Assembly (NCBI GenBank): GCA_900291925.1
Contig: UWYS01000007.1
Location: forward strand, 186,001 to 250,000
Direction of reading: 5' to 3'
Source: Thecaphora thlaspeos
Taxonomy: Eukaryota; Basidiomycota; Ustilaginomycetes; Urocystidales; Glomosporiaceae
DNA: 64,000 bases
Shown here: in pieces, positions 40,201 to 50,125 of the stretch
Layout: every line of letters begins with the position of its first letter
Numbering within the stretch: the stretch's first letter is position 1
The notes under the pieces: generated by a model
What the model saw: only the letters and a program-made list of their open reading frames with translations
What the model was told of the DNA's origin: nothing
Databases searched by the model: none
Program-made: the position numbers and the translations under genes

Positions 40201-42622
40201 CGGTGCTCGGCGAAAGACGACCGAGGTTACGATCGGCGGCGCAAACAAGGAGGCCAAGGCCGGCGGCACCTCTTCCGACGGTGAGACGGGCAGCAGCAAG
40301 GTCTGGGAAGACGTCCCGTTGTCGTCGCCGACTTCGGGGCGGCCGAGCTTTGGCAGCGCGAACGCTTCGCTCAAGCCATCGGATGCGCTCAACTGGGTCC
40401 CTTCCAAGCGGAAGCAGCAGCAGCAGCGGGAGCGCCGAGCTGTCGGGCAGCGCTCGCCGCGCTCCGTCGACGACGATCAGCAGCCTTCCAGCCCGCTCGG
40501 CCGGTCCTCGAGCGCGGCGGTAAGGGGCTTCTACGACTCGGACAGCTCCGTCGCGAGCCCGAACGCGAGCCCGAACGCGAGCCCGATCTCGGCTGAGCGG
40601 AGCATGCTCAGCAGCAGCACTCAGCTGTCAACGTCGACGGCCCGGGCCAGCCCGGTGCGAGGCGACGGACCTTCTTCACAGCAGCATCTGCCGGTGACAT
40701 CGGAGCGTCCTTCCGGCTTGGCCTCCTACAGCGGCTTCAGCCTGTCGTCGGTCCCCTCGATGAGCCGCTCGTCGAGCGCCAGCAACATTGGCGACGCCGA
40801 CTGGGCTCTCGGACGGACGCTGGGCAGCGAGCTCGGCAGCATTTTCGGCGGAGACGATCGAAGGTGCGACTTCAGCTTCAGCGAAGACGGTGTAGCCCCT
40901 GGCGGCGGCGGTGATGGGTCTGTACCGACCGTCCGGGGCGCCGAAGTGTCCAGCGCGGTTGAAGGACCTCTGAGGCTGTCCGATCTCGAGGACGAAGATG
41001 GCGGCGACGGCAGCAGCCAGATTACGTTGGAGACGGTCGCCTCTCCCGCACAGCTGATCCGGTACAAGAAGAGCGGTCGACCCACTGCAAGCTTTGGGCG
41101 CCTGGTGCCAGACGACGTGACCGACGAGGACCAAGAGGACATCGAGTGCGTGCTGCAGCACATCGACGCTGTGGTCCGCCTTCAGTCTCCGTCGCCGCAG
41201 GACGAGCGAGACTCGTCGCTGATCGCCGTCTTTGCTGACGACGATGACGGCGTGTGGCGCGCTGGCGACGACATTGTCGAAAAGGCCGGGCTCAAGGACC
41301 TCGAGCAGCCCCGCGGCGATCAGTACGACCTGATCTGCACAGCCGTCGAGGAGCAACCCGTTCACTGGGCCGATGACGACGACTTTGGCCGGCCGATCAC
41401 CGAGACCGAGGCACTAAGGATCGGGCTGATGCAGCTTCCGCTATCGTACGGCGGGCGCACCGGAGGTGCAAAGACACTGCGAGGGAAGTGGAAAAGCAGC
41501 GTCCTGCTCGGGCTTGCATGGGCCGCCGGCAAGAAGCTCGCGACGGGATCTGCCGGCCAGGACGGCGGCGGCGCTGCGGCGAGGCGACACCCGTCGTCGT
41601 CGTCTTCGAGGCTCGCCCCGCCACGCCTGCAGATCGAGTCCGAGGAGCTGACGGCGGAGCGTCGCAAGCTGGAAGAGCTGCTGCGCCGACGCCGGATCGA
41701 TGTACTTCGAAGCCGTGGCTACGACGCAGACGATGGCGACGAATCCGATGGCTACGGCTTGGAGGCCGAGGTCGACGCCCGCGTGCTGGCCATATTGCCA
41801 GCGAGGCACCGGCTTCGAGCTGAAAAGGCGCACGCATCGCGGGCATCCTACCTCGGTGAGGGGCGAAAGCTCGACTTTGGCCGTCTCGAAGACGACTCGC
41901 GCTCTCAGCCCGGCACGAACAAAACCAAGGGCAAGGGCAAGCAGCGACTGGTCGAGCTCAATGACGACCCTAGCCGAGATCAGCCGATTCGCGATCTATA
42001 CACCAGCCGGCCCAAGGCCAGCGCTACCTCCCCTCCGGTGGCGAGGCGGCGCACGCGTCGCGACATGGGTGCAGCTCAGCCCGCGGCTGACCCCTCGAGG
42101 GTCGCCAGAGAAGGTAGCTTCAGCGGATCGATGCGCGACTGGGCCCGCGCCACGACGACTGCGGCAGCAGCGTCAGTCATGCTGGATCCGCAGCTTGACT
42201 CGGAGGCGGACGCCGCGTCGCCAGACGAGTCGGAGACGTCGTCGGACTTTGAGCTGATGGAGCCGCCCACGGCTGGCGGCGGCGGCGGCAGGGGAGGCGG
42301 GGCGGGCACCGTGTCGCGGCGGATCAAGCGCCAAGGCGAGCGGGGGACCGACTACTACCCGATCTCACTGCGGGCGCGCTACCAGCCCTCGATGGTCAAA
42401 CAGCGCGTCAAGGTAGCATCGAACGAGGCCATCGTCTGGATCAGCACGTGGGTCACCTTTACGACGGTCATCATCTTTGCGTTTGTGGTGGCGGTGCGGC
42501 GCGGACCGGCCCCCGTGCTGGGCACCGGCGGCAACACCGGAACCAGCATCGGCGCCTCGAGGAGGGGTGCCGGACAGTCGAGCAGCAGCCGGAGGAGGAC
42601 GACCAGCATCGGCTATCGGTAA
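37283..42622 (+). CDS. Large coiled-coil, tail-anchored protein with a TRAK/HAP1-like CC1 box; candidate dynein adaptor
   Basis: One exon, 1779 aa from the ATG at 37283 (MVPGYPGLNS); the frame is open further upstream but without ATG. Residues about 285-335 form a helix whose core, REKDLVMAAAIGKALLEKN, carries the AAxxG CC1-box pattern by which TRAK, HAP1, BICD and Spindly bind the dynein light intermediate chain; it most resembles the TRAK/HAP1 version (an LAARIGQ.LL..N block preceded by ERDLE). Further coiled coils lie at about 547-618 and 732-790 (LVARLLAKIQELRETN). The middle is disordered and Ser/Pro-rich, with a block near residue 1370 (PITETEALRIGLMQLPLSYG) that looks conserved. A single membrane helix at about 1716-1739 (IVWISTWVTFTTVIIFAFVV) leaves a short basic C-terminal tail of about 40 aa. 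Predicted: membrane-anchored, cytosol-facing, possibly linking an organelle to dynein. The function is inference; no characterised orthologue is recognised. Confidence 0.75.
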   Translation: MVPGYPGLNSRPRPPANRRPSSQLRRTFSTSTQEASENAETQRPDQQPLLLLGEGDGRGKGGPSSASHLAPPTATASEYSSSSHGRGGLVLDRDLDLDLPDDLTVALERNLQRWPKGCGRMASASRPSTTAASASAGASDQARTVSYGSLGRTNVAKVGHEGSVGGVPEGTRAAHLQNSAGGRPRPSMHYVFSTPERQRRAAKSERATQNTPDPTSPPLEIPVVPTASLASTTEQGAAAAIAGSESANDGVAATTGNAHDRNENGDDGSDTHSLVSDASSFDQEWVGGLGRDELEALLMQANRVIKEREKDLVMAAAIGKALLEKNISLRQKHTGIASRLASSTSIFDMARAEAGFAIDGAPSSDQRQPCSPPTTDTDLTTTPAAGEIATPATSTIDDEKTPMAAGTALSRSGTVDYFGHATLMTLHRTVASGAKQPLSPMLAAPQHTTADGGTGSGQLQSTMSRPSSLEAELSKPQLQTTPTLTSSGGGNPWIPSEAGLIHSQPPSPTGSIGLSASFRGFGAFDAIDGPDTRQQHRSGRGRPMLSQMQATEAQRQLAQLSQQNEALLQQLSELQEEAERAKREGSKKLGRLDKEIGGLKTELEAATRRNIELEQSKLHARIDADSVDVVGLSQKKKAWTKGKGAGPISPLLHGTMNLGLQASLTPVRNSYLSAEDIDLAGGRSGAPKQRLSASQSSTHTDASSAIDDEAACIPISASDLEEMLGYRPGNSEGEQELVARLLAKIQELRETNRVMAEAGTEMDSKLGRAMEEGERLKDAYDAVESSSVVPEDWTCGGDHDFRRDGTASPVGQLRPGEAAGGSESTSLRGGGSGPMTPSGSHSNLDLLDLPPASLGSLSPSLTRRRRAPGNRYTIETRKTIRAALRRERQQLMISDGGGGTETAFGAQAGGASGMSRSGPEDSLGSYSLDLSQSSSAASSPNSRRIIRKVSGTSIGVGAAARPRIRITPSIEDLGARRKTTEVTIGGANKEAKAGGTSSDGETGSSKVWEDVPLSSPTSGRPSFGSANASLKPSDALNWVPSKRKQQQQRERRAVGQRSPRSVDDDQQPSSPLGRSSSAAVRGFYDSDSSVASPNASPNASPISAERSMLSSSTQLSTSTARASPVRGDGPSSQQHLPVTSERPSGLASYSGFSLSSVPSMSRSSSASNIGDADWALGRTLGSELGSIFGGDDRRCDFSFSEDGVAPGGGGDGSVPTVRGAEVSSAVEGPLRLSDLEDEDGGDGSSQITLETVASPAQLIRYKKSGRPTASFGRLVPDDVTDEDQEDIECVLQHIDAVVRLQSPSPQDERDSSLIAVFADDDDGVWRAGDDIVEKAGLKDLEQPRGDQYDLICTAVEEQPVHWADDDDFGRPITETEALRIGLMQLPLSYGGRTGGAKTLRGKWKSSVLLGLAWAAGKKLATGSAGQDGGGAAARRHPSSSSSRLAPPRLQIESEELTAERRKLEELLRRRRIDVLRSRGYDADDGDESDGYGLEAEVDARVLAILPARHRLRAEKAHASRASYLGEGRKLDFGRLEDDSRSQPGTNKTKGKGKQRLVELNDDPSRDQPIRDLYTSRPKASATSPPVARRRTRRDMGAAQPAADPSRVAREGSFSGSMRDWARATTTAAAASVMLDPQLDSEADAASPDESETSSDFELMEPPTAGGGGGRGGGAGTVSRRIKRQGERGTDYYPISLRARYQPSMVKQRVKVASNEAIVWISTWVTFTTVIIFAFVVAVRRGPAPVLGTGGNTGTSIGASRRGAGQSSSSRRRTTSIGYR
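40553..40587 (+). repeat. 12-nt in-frame repeat
   Basis: Nearly three copies of GCGAGCCCGAAC inside the 37283 gene encode an (A/S)SPN-type repeat. Confidence 0.8.
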
Positions 42623-43424
42623 AAGAAGGGCCACCTGTGGCGGCCAGATCACTCCGTGGCTGGCTAATCCTCATCGCATTGCCAGCCGTCCCCATGCCAC
42701 CCAACGAGAAAACCGCACCAAGCCCGGGCATCTCTGACGACGACGACTCATCGTTTCGCAGATGACCACCCACGTCTGCCACGCTCGAGGCCGAGTGTCC
42801 AGTCAAGATTGGAAGGAGGGTCCGTCATTTACGACGCCAAGCAAGCAAGCATACCCGCGCTCCATGTCACCATCACGTTACGAGTCACCAGCCAATGATA
42901 CCGCCCCTTAAGCCATCGAATCACGGAAACTCGTACAGACTTGCGTTGAATCTGCGATAGAACCTCGCAACACCCTGGGCGTTGGACGTTAAGGGTCGCA
43001 AGACTCTCTGTCGATCGATCGCAGCAACACCAGCATAGCAGCAGTAGGAGACATGGCCAACACCTCATGAATTATATCCTGTACATCTCCTTGCTTGATC
43101 CTTGGCCGCATCATGACATGTGTAGAAGATGTCTGTGGAATAGGGTTGCGTAGCATCGACACGATTCTGGCACTGTGCGGAAAAGGTGCGCGTGCGCTGG
43201 AGTGGTGCTCGAATGGTAGGCGGTCGCGGTGTTGAGCGGGCAGATGGCGGGCGCGAAAGAGGTGCAGCCATGAGCGGCGCGTGGAGGTGCACGGACGACG
43301 GTCGCACCTGGAATGACATCAGACGCCTCGGCACCTCAGACTGCCACCATCCCTATGAACACCATCGTCGTCACCCTGATCGTCGTCTTCCTCTATTCCG
43401 AGCTGCCCACACTCCTTACTCAAC
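42623..43424. other. Intergenic between the 37283 gene and the NAPE-PLD-like gene
   Basis: About 800 nt, visibly less GC-rich than the flanking genes. 3' UTR plus presumed promoter; no gene seen. Confidence 0.55.
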
Positions 43425-45293
43425 ATGTCGCACCCCAGCGACAACTCTCCACAGCTGCCCCACTCACCTTTGCATCTCACCCTTCACCGCCTCCCAGATA
43501 CCAACCCTATACCTTCGCACCACGTCCTAGCGCCACCGCCGGGCAGCACCTTGACATCGTACCTCCCGCACTGGAACGGCGTTCCTCTCACCTCTTCTTC
43601 TTCCTCCACCGCTTCCCAGCGAGACGACAACGACTTCTACAATGACGGAATGGGATGCACGCCGTTCAGCCGCTCCGGCGGAGGAGGAGGAGGAGCAGCA
43701 GCAGCAGCAGCAGCAGCAGCGGCTTGGCAAAATCCCACCAGCATCCACGACATCGGCGCCATCAGGACGGGATTCCGAAACCCCTGGGACAGCGCGGCCA
43801 AACCCACTCTAGCACAAGTATGGGATGGACTGGAATGGGATGCTGATCTTGACCCTTGCATCGGTCTCGCCCGCGAGCAAGCTGATAAGCTCTCCCAAAG
43901 CGGGCGCAACTACCGCGATCATCCAGAGACGGCGCCCACAGGGAACGACGATGACTACGAGGAGCCGCTCATCCCTTCTGCCTCATCCACGTCCTCTTCC
44001 CTTGTTTCCGCCGCTGCCAGTCTGACGACCGATGCAGCCGCATCGGCCGCAGCCTCTCAGCTCCTCCATACCACCGCACCTGATTTTCACTTCACCCCCG
44101 GCTCGCGCTCCAAGACAACCTGGCTAGGCCATGCTTCCGTCCTTGTCCAACTCTCGCCGCTCTCCTCCTCGTCGTCACCTGTGCGAATCCTGATCGATCC
44201 CATCTTCTCTACGCGCTGTTCTCCCACCCAAATTGCCGGACCCTACCGTTCCTACCCGCCTCCGTGTCGCGTAGAGGACTTACCGCCAATCGACGTGGTC
44301 CTGATCTCGCACAATCACTACGACCACCTCGATCTCGAGACGGTCAGGGAGGTGTGGAGGCGCAACAGAGTGACGGTGAGGTTTGTGGTGCCGTTGGGGA
44401 ACCGGGAGTGGTTCCTTGCCGAGAGCGGGGTGGCCGGGATGGCGGCGTTGGCCGTGGATCCAGAAAGGGTGGTCGAGTTGGACTGGTGGGAGAGTGTCGA
44501 CCTTCGACTACCCACCGACGATGACCACAACGAAAGCGAGGGAGAAGCGACCGACCGAATCGAGATAACCTGCACGCCTGCGCAACACGGTTCGGGGCGG
44601 TGCGGACTCGATTCCAACGTCACCCTCTGGTCGTCCTGGTACATCACCTCGCGTCCCTCCCCCTCCCCCTCAACACGGCCACATCGCATCTTCTTCGCCG
44701 GCGATACAGGCTATCAAGTTCACACATCACCCCACTTCCCACCGCCACCTTGCAGCGCTCTACCTCTCTCCACGTGCGAAGACACGTCGACACCCTATCC
44801 ACCCTGTCCGGCCTTTCTCGAAATTCGACAGAGAAAAGGACGTCCGCATGTCTCTCTCCTTCCCATCAGCGTAGGGGCTACGATATCTTTCTTGCGAAGT
44901 TATATACCCCTCAACGATAAGTGGAGTCCCATGCCACGTATCTCGCTCGGTTTGACGGGCGGTAACCATGCGATGCCTTGGGATGCCGTGATGATGTTGG
45001 ACGTCCTCACCAGACCAAATTCCTCGTCGCCCCAGCAAGACGACGACAATGAGGCGATAGGTGTAGCGATACATTGGGGAACCTTTGTCAGCGGTCCGAC
45101 AGAGGTGCTCAAGACCATCGGACATACCATCTGGGCCTGTAGGGCGCACGGCGTACGCTTCGAGCTCGCTGATCGCATCGCGTTGGACGGCAGCAAAGAC
45201 GCAGAGACCAAGACCGACGAGCCTCAAGGACGGCCGACCGCGACGGGGACGAGGTTCAGGATCCTCGATCACGGCGGAAGTATTTCCCTTTGA
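43425..45293 (+). CDS. NAPE-PLD-like metallo-beta-lactamase-fold phospholipase D
   Basis: Intronless, 622 aa. The fold is shown by KTTWLGHASVLVQL, RILIDPIFSTRCSP, the metal motif SHNHYDHLD (H296, H298, D300, H301), CTPAQHGSGRCG and IFFAGDTGY with a metal-bridging Asp, then GGNHAMPWDAVMMLDVL and IHWGTF. The order and the phrase DPIFS.R.SP...GP.R fit the N-acyl-phosphatidylethanolamine phospholipase D family, which makes N-acylethanolamines; the fungal substrate is not certain. The N-terminal 200 residues contain a Gly/Ala repeat (GGA then GCA codons) and the helix-like WQNPTSIHDIGAIRTGFRNP found in these proteins. Converges on the Zn2Cys6 gene with 152 nt between stop codons. Confidence 0.87.
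   Translation: MSHPSDNSPQLPHSPLHLTLHRLPDTNPIPSHHVLAPPPGSTLTSYLPHWNGVPLTSSSSSTASQRDDNDFYNDGMGCTPFSRSGGGGGGAAAAAAAAAAWQNPTSIHDIGAIRTGFRNPWDSAAKPTLAQVWDGLEWDADLDPCIGLAREQADKLSQSGRNYRDHPETAPTGNDDDYEEPLIPSASSTSSSLVSAAASLTTDAAASAAASQLLHTTAPDFHFTPGSRSKTTWLGHASVLVQLSPLSSSSSPVRILIDPIFSTRCSPTQIAGPYRSYPPPCRVEDLPPIDVVLISHNHYDHLDLETVREVWRRNRVTVRFVVPLGNREWFLAESGVAGMAALAVDPERVVELDWWESVDLRLPTDDDHNESEGEATDRIEITCTPAQHGSGRCGLDSNVTLWSSWYITSRPSPSPSTRPHRIFFAGDTGYQVHTSPHFPPPPCSALPLSTCEDTSTPYPPCPAFLEIRQRKGRPHVSLLPISVGATISFLRSYIPLNDKWSPMPRISLGLTGGNHAMPWDAVMMLDVLTRPNSSSPQQDDDNEAIGVAIHWGTFVSGPTEVLKTIGHTIWACRAHGVRFELADRIALDGSKDAETKTDEPQGRPTATGTRFRILDHGGSISL
43681..43720 (+). repeat. GGA/GCA triplet run coding Gly then Ala
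   Basis: GAG/GCA triplets coding a Gly and poly-Ala tract in the NAPE-PLD-like gene. Confidence 0.85.
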
Positions 45294-45445
45294 CGGCGAT
45301 GACGGTGACGAAGGTAGACGTAGGCAGAGCACATAGATACCTGCTCCTGCGTTCCGATACACATCAAAGGGACGGCGTGCGTGGACATGCGTGCGAATAG
45401 AGTACACTTTGTACGTTACGGAGGGTGAGAGGGGTGGCTACATCC

Positions 45446-48400
45446 TCATCGTTTGCCCTTCTTCCCGTTGCTGTTTGCTTCGCCCCGGGCTCCTCCCGTC
45501 TGGTCTGGTTCTGTGCCTGCCGCCAATAATGAGACTGCTGTCGTGCTCTCCTTGGCACCTCCACCTGCGGTGCTCGGGAATTCCCTGACACCGCCTCCAG
45601 CAATGCTTGCCGCCGCGACCGACTTGGGCTTCTCCCCCTGCTGTTGTTGCTGCTGCTGCTGCTGCTGCGGAACAGACTCGATACCGTGCGAGCTTTGCGC
45701 GATGGCCTCGATCAGGCCGCCCCACGGCAGCAGCCCCCAGTCTCCCGCCGCCGCACTGCTGCTGCCGTTACCGACCTCGCCGCCGTTGAGGCCTGACGTG
45801 CCGTGCTGCGATCCTCCCTGGCACGGGACCAGATTGGCGATCGCATCAGGCCCAAGCGAGCTGAGGTGCTGCGCGTTGAGACTACCGTTCGCAGCTGCCG
45901 CTTGCAGAGCTCGCAGATGCGGATGGGCGACGGGCCGGAACGAAGACGACGATGGCGTCGCGCTGCCGCTCTGTCCGTCGCCGCAACCCCCTGCTGCTGC
46001 TGCCGCCGCTGACGTCGTGGTGTGCGCGTTGACGCTGGTCGGGATGTTGATCGATCCGGGACCGCTGACGGCGCTCGGCGTAGCGCCCATCATCGCGCCG
46101 GACGTCATCGGCGTCTGCGGCGAGTACAGGTCGTTGCTTCCCAGTCCGTCGCCGTTGCCGTTGCCATTGCCCGCATCGCCCAAGCCGCCGCCGACGCTCT
46201 GCGAATTCCAGAACGATGAGAGGTCAAAGACCGATGGATCGAAGCCGACGCTGCTCTGCATCCCGTCGCTACCCGTGCCGTACCCTAGACCGTTGAGGCC
46301 GTCGGTCGACGTCGGCTGGAGCATGCCCAGGCTGCTCTCGAGCCCGCCGAGCTGGTCGAATATGCTCTGGGCCAGGTCGCTCGAAGTGTCGTTGGACGTG
46401 GCCGACGTCATGTTGACGCCGCTCAGGCCCATGCCCATCGCGCCCGCCCCCAGGGCTAGGCCGTTCTGCGCGAGGAGGCCGGTGAAGGGCGGAGGCGTGA
46501 TGCCATCGCCGCTGTGTGTCGAACCAGGTCCAGCGGGGCCGCTGCCGCCGCCATTGTCCATCGCCGAGGGCGACTTGCCGCCAGCCGCGTTGCCAAAGAA
46601 CTGAGCAATGTTGAAGGCGCGGGGACCACCGATGTTGTTCTCGGTGCTCAGCGCCCGGATGAAGGATTCCTGATTTACCATCGTCTGCCCCTTGCGGTTG
46701 ATCCAGTGCTGCAGGCCTTTGGCCTGATCCTCCGCCAAAGGCTGGACCGTCGAGCCCTGGATCCCGTTGGACGTCGCCCTCCTGCCGCTGGTGCCGCCAC
46801 CTTGGACATTGCTGTCGCCGTTGTGCCTCGACGTGGAGGTGGTGCCAGCATTAGCGTTAGCGCTGGCGTCGTCGACTGCCGCGAACGATGCCGATCCTGA
46901 CCCATCCGGTCGAGCGGCACTGTCCCGCCGGCCAGCGGCAGCTCCCGAGGTGGCGCACCACGTCGGATCGCGAGCCTTGGCGCGGAAGAGCTCAATGATT
47001 TTGACCTCGCGCTTCGTGCACTGGTCGGTGTCGCCGCTGTTGGTGCCGCGGTTGCGGTGATGCTCGATGAATTCGTCGAGGAACGAGAGGAAGTCGTCGG
47101 CCTCGGGGCCGTTCGGATTGAGCAGAAGTGCAATGCCGATCATCATGGTGGCGCTGCCGAGTTGATGCGTAGTAGTCGCGAAATTTCAAAGAGGGTCCAG
47201 GGCAAAGAAATGGCGTTAGCAAAGCACAATGCTCGGTGGAGCAGATGGACAGCCTGCCGTCCTACTCACTTGAACAGTCGATAGAGGCCGCCCATGTGGA
47301 CCTTCCTGGCGCGGTCCGGCTCCCACTTGACGTCTTTGCGGTACTCGTGGCGCACCATCCGGTCTGTCTTAGCGCTCTCAAAGGCCGCTGCGCGTGAATG
47401 CGAGTACTTTTCGCTGTTGCGCAGCACGTAAGGTCGATGGAGGGCGATGCGGACATAATGGAACTCGATGTTGAGCAGGTAGCGGTGGAGCGGCAGGTAC
47501 GAACAGACCTCGTCGAAGCTCTTGTCGGTGCCCGTGCAGCTGCCGTCCTCGGCCCTGTCCATGCGGTAGATGTCGGGCAGGTCGCGACGGAACTTTTCCA
47601 GCTCCTCGTCGAGCGCGACGACGTCGGCATACCTTCGCGGGCTCGCCAGGTTCTGGAAGTGGTCCACAATTTTGCCCGTTAGCCGCGCCAGCTCATGGCG
47701 AATGGCCACGAAGAGGAAGACGCCCGGCGGTGTGTGCGGCCGCGCCTTTGTCCGCGGGACGTAGGGGCGGTCGGCGCGCGGCATGGTGTCGATGTCGACG
47801 TCCGACGGCGGAAGCGTGTCGCAGTGAAACTCCTGGATCGCCTGGGGCCGGCCGAGCAGGATACTCGTCGTCTTGTCCATGTGGAAGATGAGCGCCCAGA
47901 GCCTCCGCCTCCGCTCCGTTGTGATGGCATCGAGGCCGAGCTTGCTGCCGTCGCGGTGAAGGCCGATGGCTTGCGCTGCGCGGATGGCGGTGCCAAGCAG
48001 CGACCAGCTCTCTGCGCTCTGCCTCTGGCAGATGAGGAAGCGGGCGGCAAAGAGGTGGGCCAGCACCAAGTCGATGTGGTCGACGCGGATGGTCGAGGCG
48101 ATGTTGATCGTCCTGCGGCAGGCGTGGTAGAGCCGCATCGCGCCCTTCTTCGCCTCTGCCTCGGTCCCCATGCTCTCGGGCAGCGAGTGCATCGCCGTCG
48201 CGAGGATTGAAAAAAGGAAGGCGAGGAACGGCACGTGGCGGGCGCCGTCGTCGCCCCGCTCCTCCTTGGCGTCGCCCCAGCGGAATTCCATGAGCTCTTC
48301 GTACGACTGCCGGAAGGTGCCCTCGTGGATGGGGAGGCGTGTGTGGCTGATGTCGCGGAAGTAGATGTCGAGCAGCCTGTCTGTGTCTTGCTTGCTCGGC

Positions 48401-49398
48401 AAGCAGTTCATCAGCTGCGAGAGGATGTTTTCCGGCGCGCCACCCTCATGGATGAGGCGGTGCAGCTTGACCGAGGTTGGGAAGCGCGGGAAGTTGGCGC
48501 CGAGCTCGAGCCGTTCGCCGTTGATCTCGGTTTCGATGACGCCGCGCGACACCGAGGGCAGCGCCAGCGCGCCGAACCAGCTGTCGCCGTCGCGGGCGAG
48601 GCCGCCTTCGAGGGGATTGCCGCCTTCATCGTAGCGGACGCCGGAGCTGGCCCTTTGGTTGGAGCTCGAATCAATCGTCTCTCCCTTTAAAGCGGCGAGG
48701 GCCTGGGCTTCGGAGTTGTACAGCTCCTCGCGCTCCATGCCGCGCACCGTGTCCGGTCGGATCAGCCTCCTCTTCTTCCTCGGCTTGGGTCTCGGCTGTC
48801 CCTCGGCCGTGAGCTGCTCCGCTCCGTCGTTTTCGTCGCCGCTCGACTCAATCTCCTGGTAGTCGAAGCCGTCCTTGCGCGCCTGGGCGAGCTCCTTTGC
48901 CAGCTCGGCCTGCGCGACCGCTAGGCCCTCGACGATGTCCTCGAGCCGCTGTACGCGGTCGCGCATATCGCCGAACTGATCACCGTCCTCAAAGGGGCGG
49001 CAGCCGTCGCCGAGGCCGCGGTCGATGCAGGGTTGACACGGCGTCTGGCGGTCGCACTTGTGCTTCCTGCGGTGGCACTCAGCGCAGCTGTAGTGGATAC
49101 GCTTGCGCTTGCGTTCGCGCTTGCTGCCAAGCGAGGCGGCGACGACGTCGGCCACTGTTGCGGAACCTTTTGCGCCGAGTGGTTTGGGCATGATCAGGGT
49201 CCCGCTGTTGGTACGCAAAGGGGTGGGCTGCGTCGCGGTGGCGGCGGGAGACTGTCGCATCGCGTTGGACGGCGCGGGCCTCAGCGGGTGGACCGACGAC
49301 TGCGAGACGGGCGACGCCGAGCCCTGATTCGAGCCGTTCGAGCGCGCGTCGGAAGTACCGCCGCCGCCGTTGGCATTGTTGGGCTGGTTAGACGGCAT
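45446..49398 (-). CDS. Zn2Cys6 transcription factor with fungal-specific transcription factor domain
   Basis: Exon 1 is 49398..47270 and exon 2 is 47153..45446, giving about 1278 aa; the intron 47269..47154 has GTGAGT and GCAG boundaries and a GCTAAC branch site. The zinc cluster is at about residues 101-137 (YSCAECHRRKHKCDRQTPCQ, then CIDRGLGDGC), followed by a short linker and the dimerisation-type helix MRDRVQRLEDIVEGLAVAQ. The central regulatory domain shows LAHLFAARFLICQRQSAESW, AAQAIGLHRDG and RRRLWALIFHMDKTTSILLG. Exon 2 continues with MMIGIALLLNPNGPEADDF and a long Gly/Ser/Asn-rich tail with a poly-Gln run near the end. The regulated pathway is not deducible from neighbours. An upstream exon is possible because the frame is open without ATG to 49560. 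Confidence 0.9.
45645..45668 (-). repeat. CAG run coding poly-Gln in the transcription factor tail
   Basis: CTG/TTG triplets on the plus strand encode about ten consecutive Gln on the minus strand. Confidence 0.85.
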
Positions 49399-50125
49399 CG
49401 TCGGAACGCCCGCGCAGAAGGGCCGTCGTCCCAGAGAGTCGAAGGAAGGAGGTCCGGAAGATCCCGCGCACGTCGCGGCCGTCGCAGCGAGGGCGTCTAC
49501 CAGGCGCTTGACGGCCCAGCCTCGGATGTGCGGCGGGCGAGCTTGGGCCTGGAGGCTCACGGATACAGAGAAGGCGTCCGTCAGACCAAGCGACCGACGA
49601 GGTGAATCGTGATGGGTAGGAACAGTGTCAAGTCACGCTGACCGATGACCGATGAAGGTGGGCAAAGCACAAAGGAGCGATGGTGGCGGTGATGATGGTG
49701 GTACAGCGTGAAGGAGGAGGAGGGCAGGCACGGAGGGCGGGAGCAGGACGTCAGCGGTTAAGCCTGTTGGCAGGCGAAGCCAAGCCGGAGGTGTCACGGG
49801 GCCACTTTGCCCTAGCCCCATCCTGCCTGCCTTTCGGTGTTTCGTGCTTTTGCTGCTTGGCTTAGCCTGCCGAGGGGGTTTTTTCTCCCCGTTCTTGGAT
49901 CACGTGCCGCGCGCGGGCGTGGGCGTCTGGGCGGGCTGATCCACCGCCAGCGCAGCCTCTCCTTCCTTCCGTCTCTCCTCCATCATCTCCTTTTTTGCCT
50001 CTGTAGCGCACCGCGCAAGTCGCTTTTACAGCACACTTCCACCACCACTGCCGCCACTCTTTTCACCGGGGCCCGGTCGAGAGCGGCCTTTCTGGCGGCT
50101 GCGGCACATCCAACCCTTACCCAGC
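49399..50125. promoter_or_regulatory. Upstream region of the transcription factor and left flank of the retrotransposon
   Basis: Presumed transcription factor promoter (right of 49398). The 5' untranslated part of the retrotransposon probably starts somewhere between about 49880 and 50125, where the sequence turns pyrimidine-rich; no terminal repeat could be recognised by eye. Confidence 0.4.
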
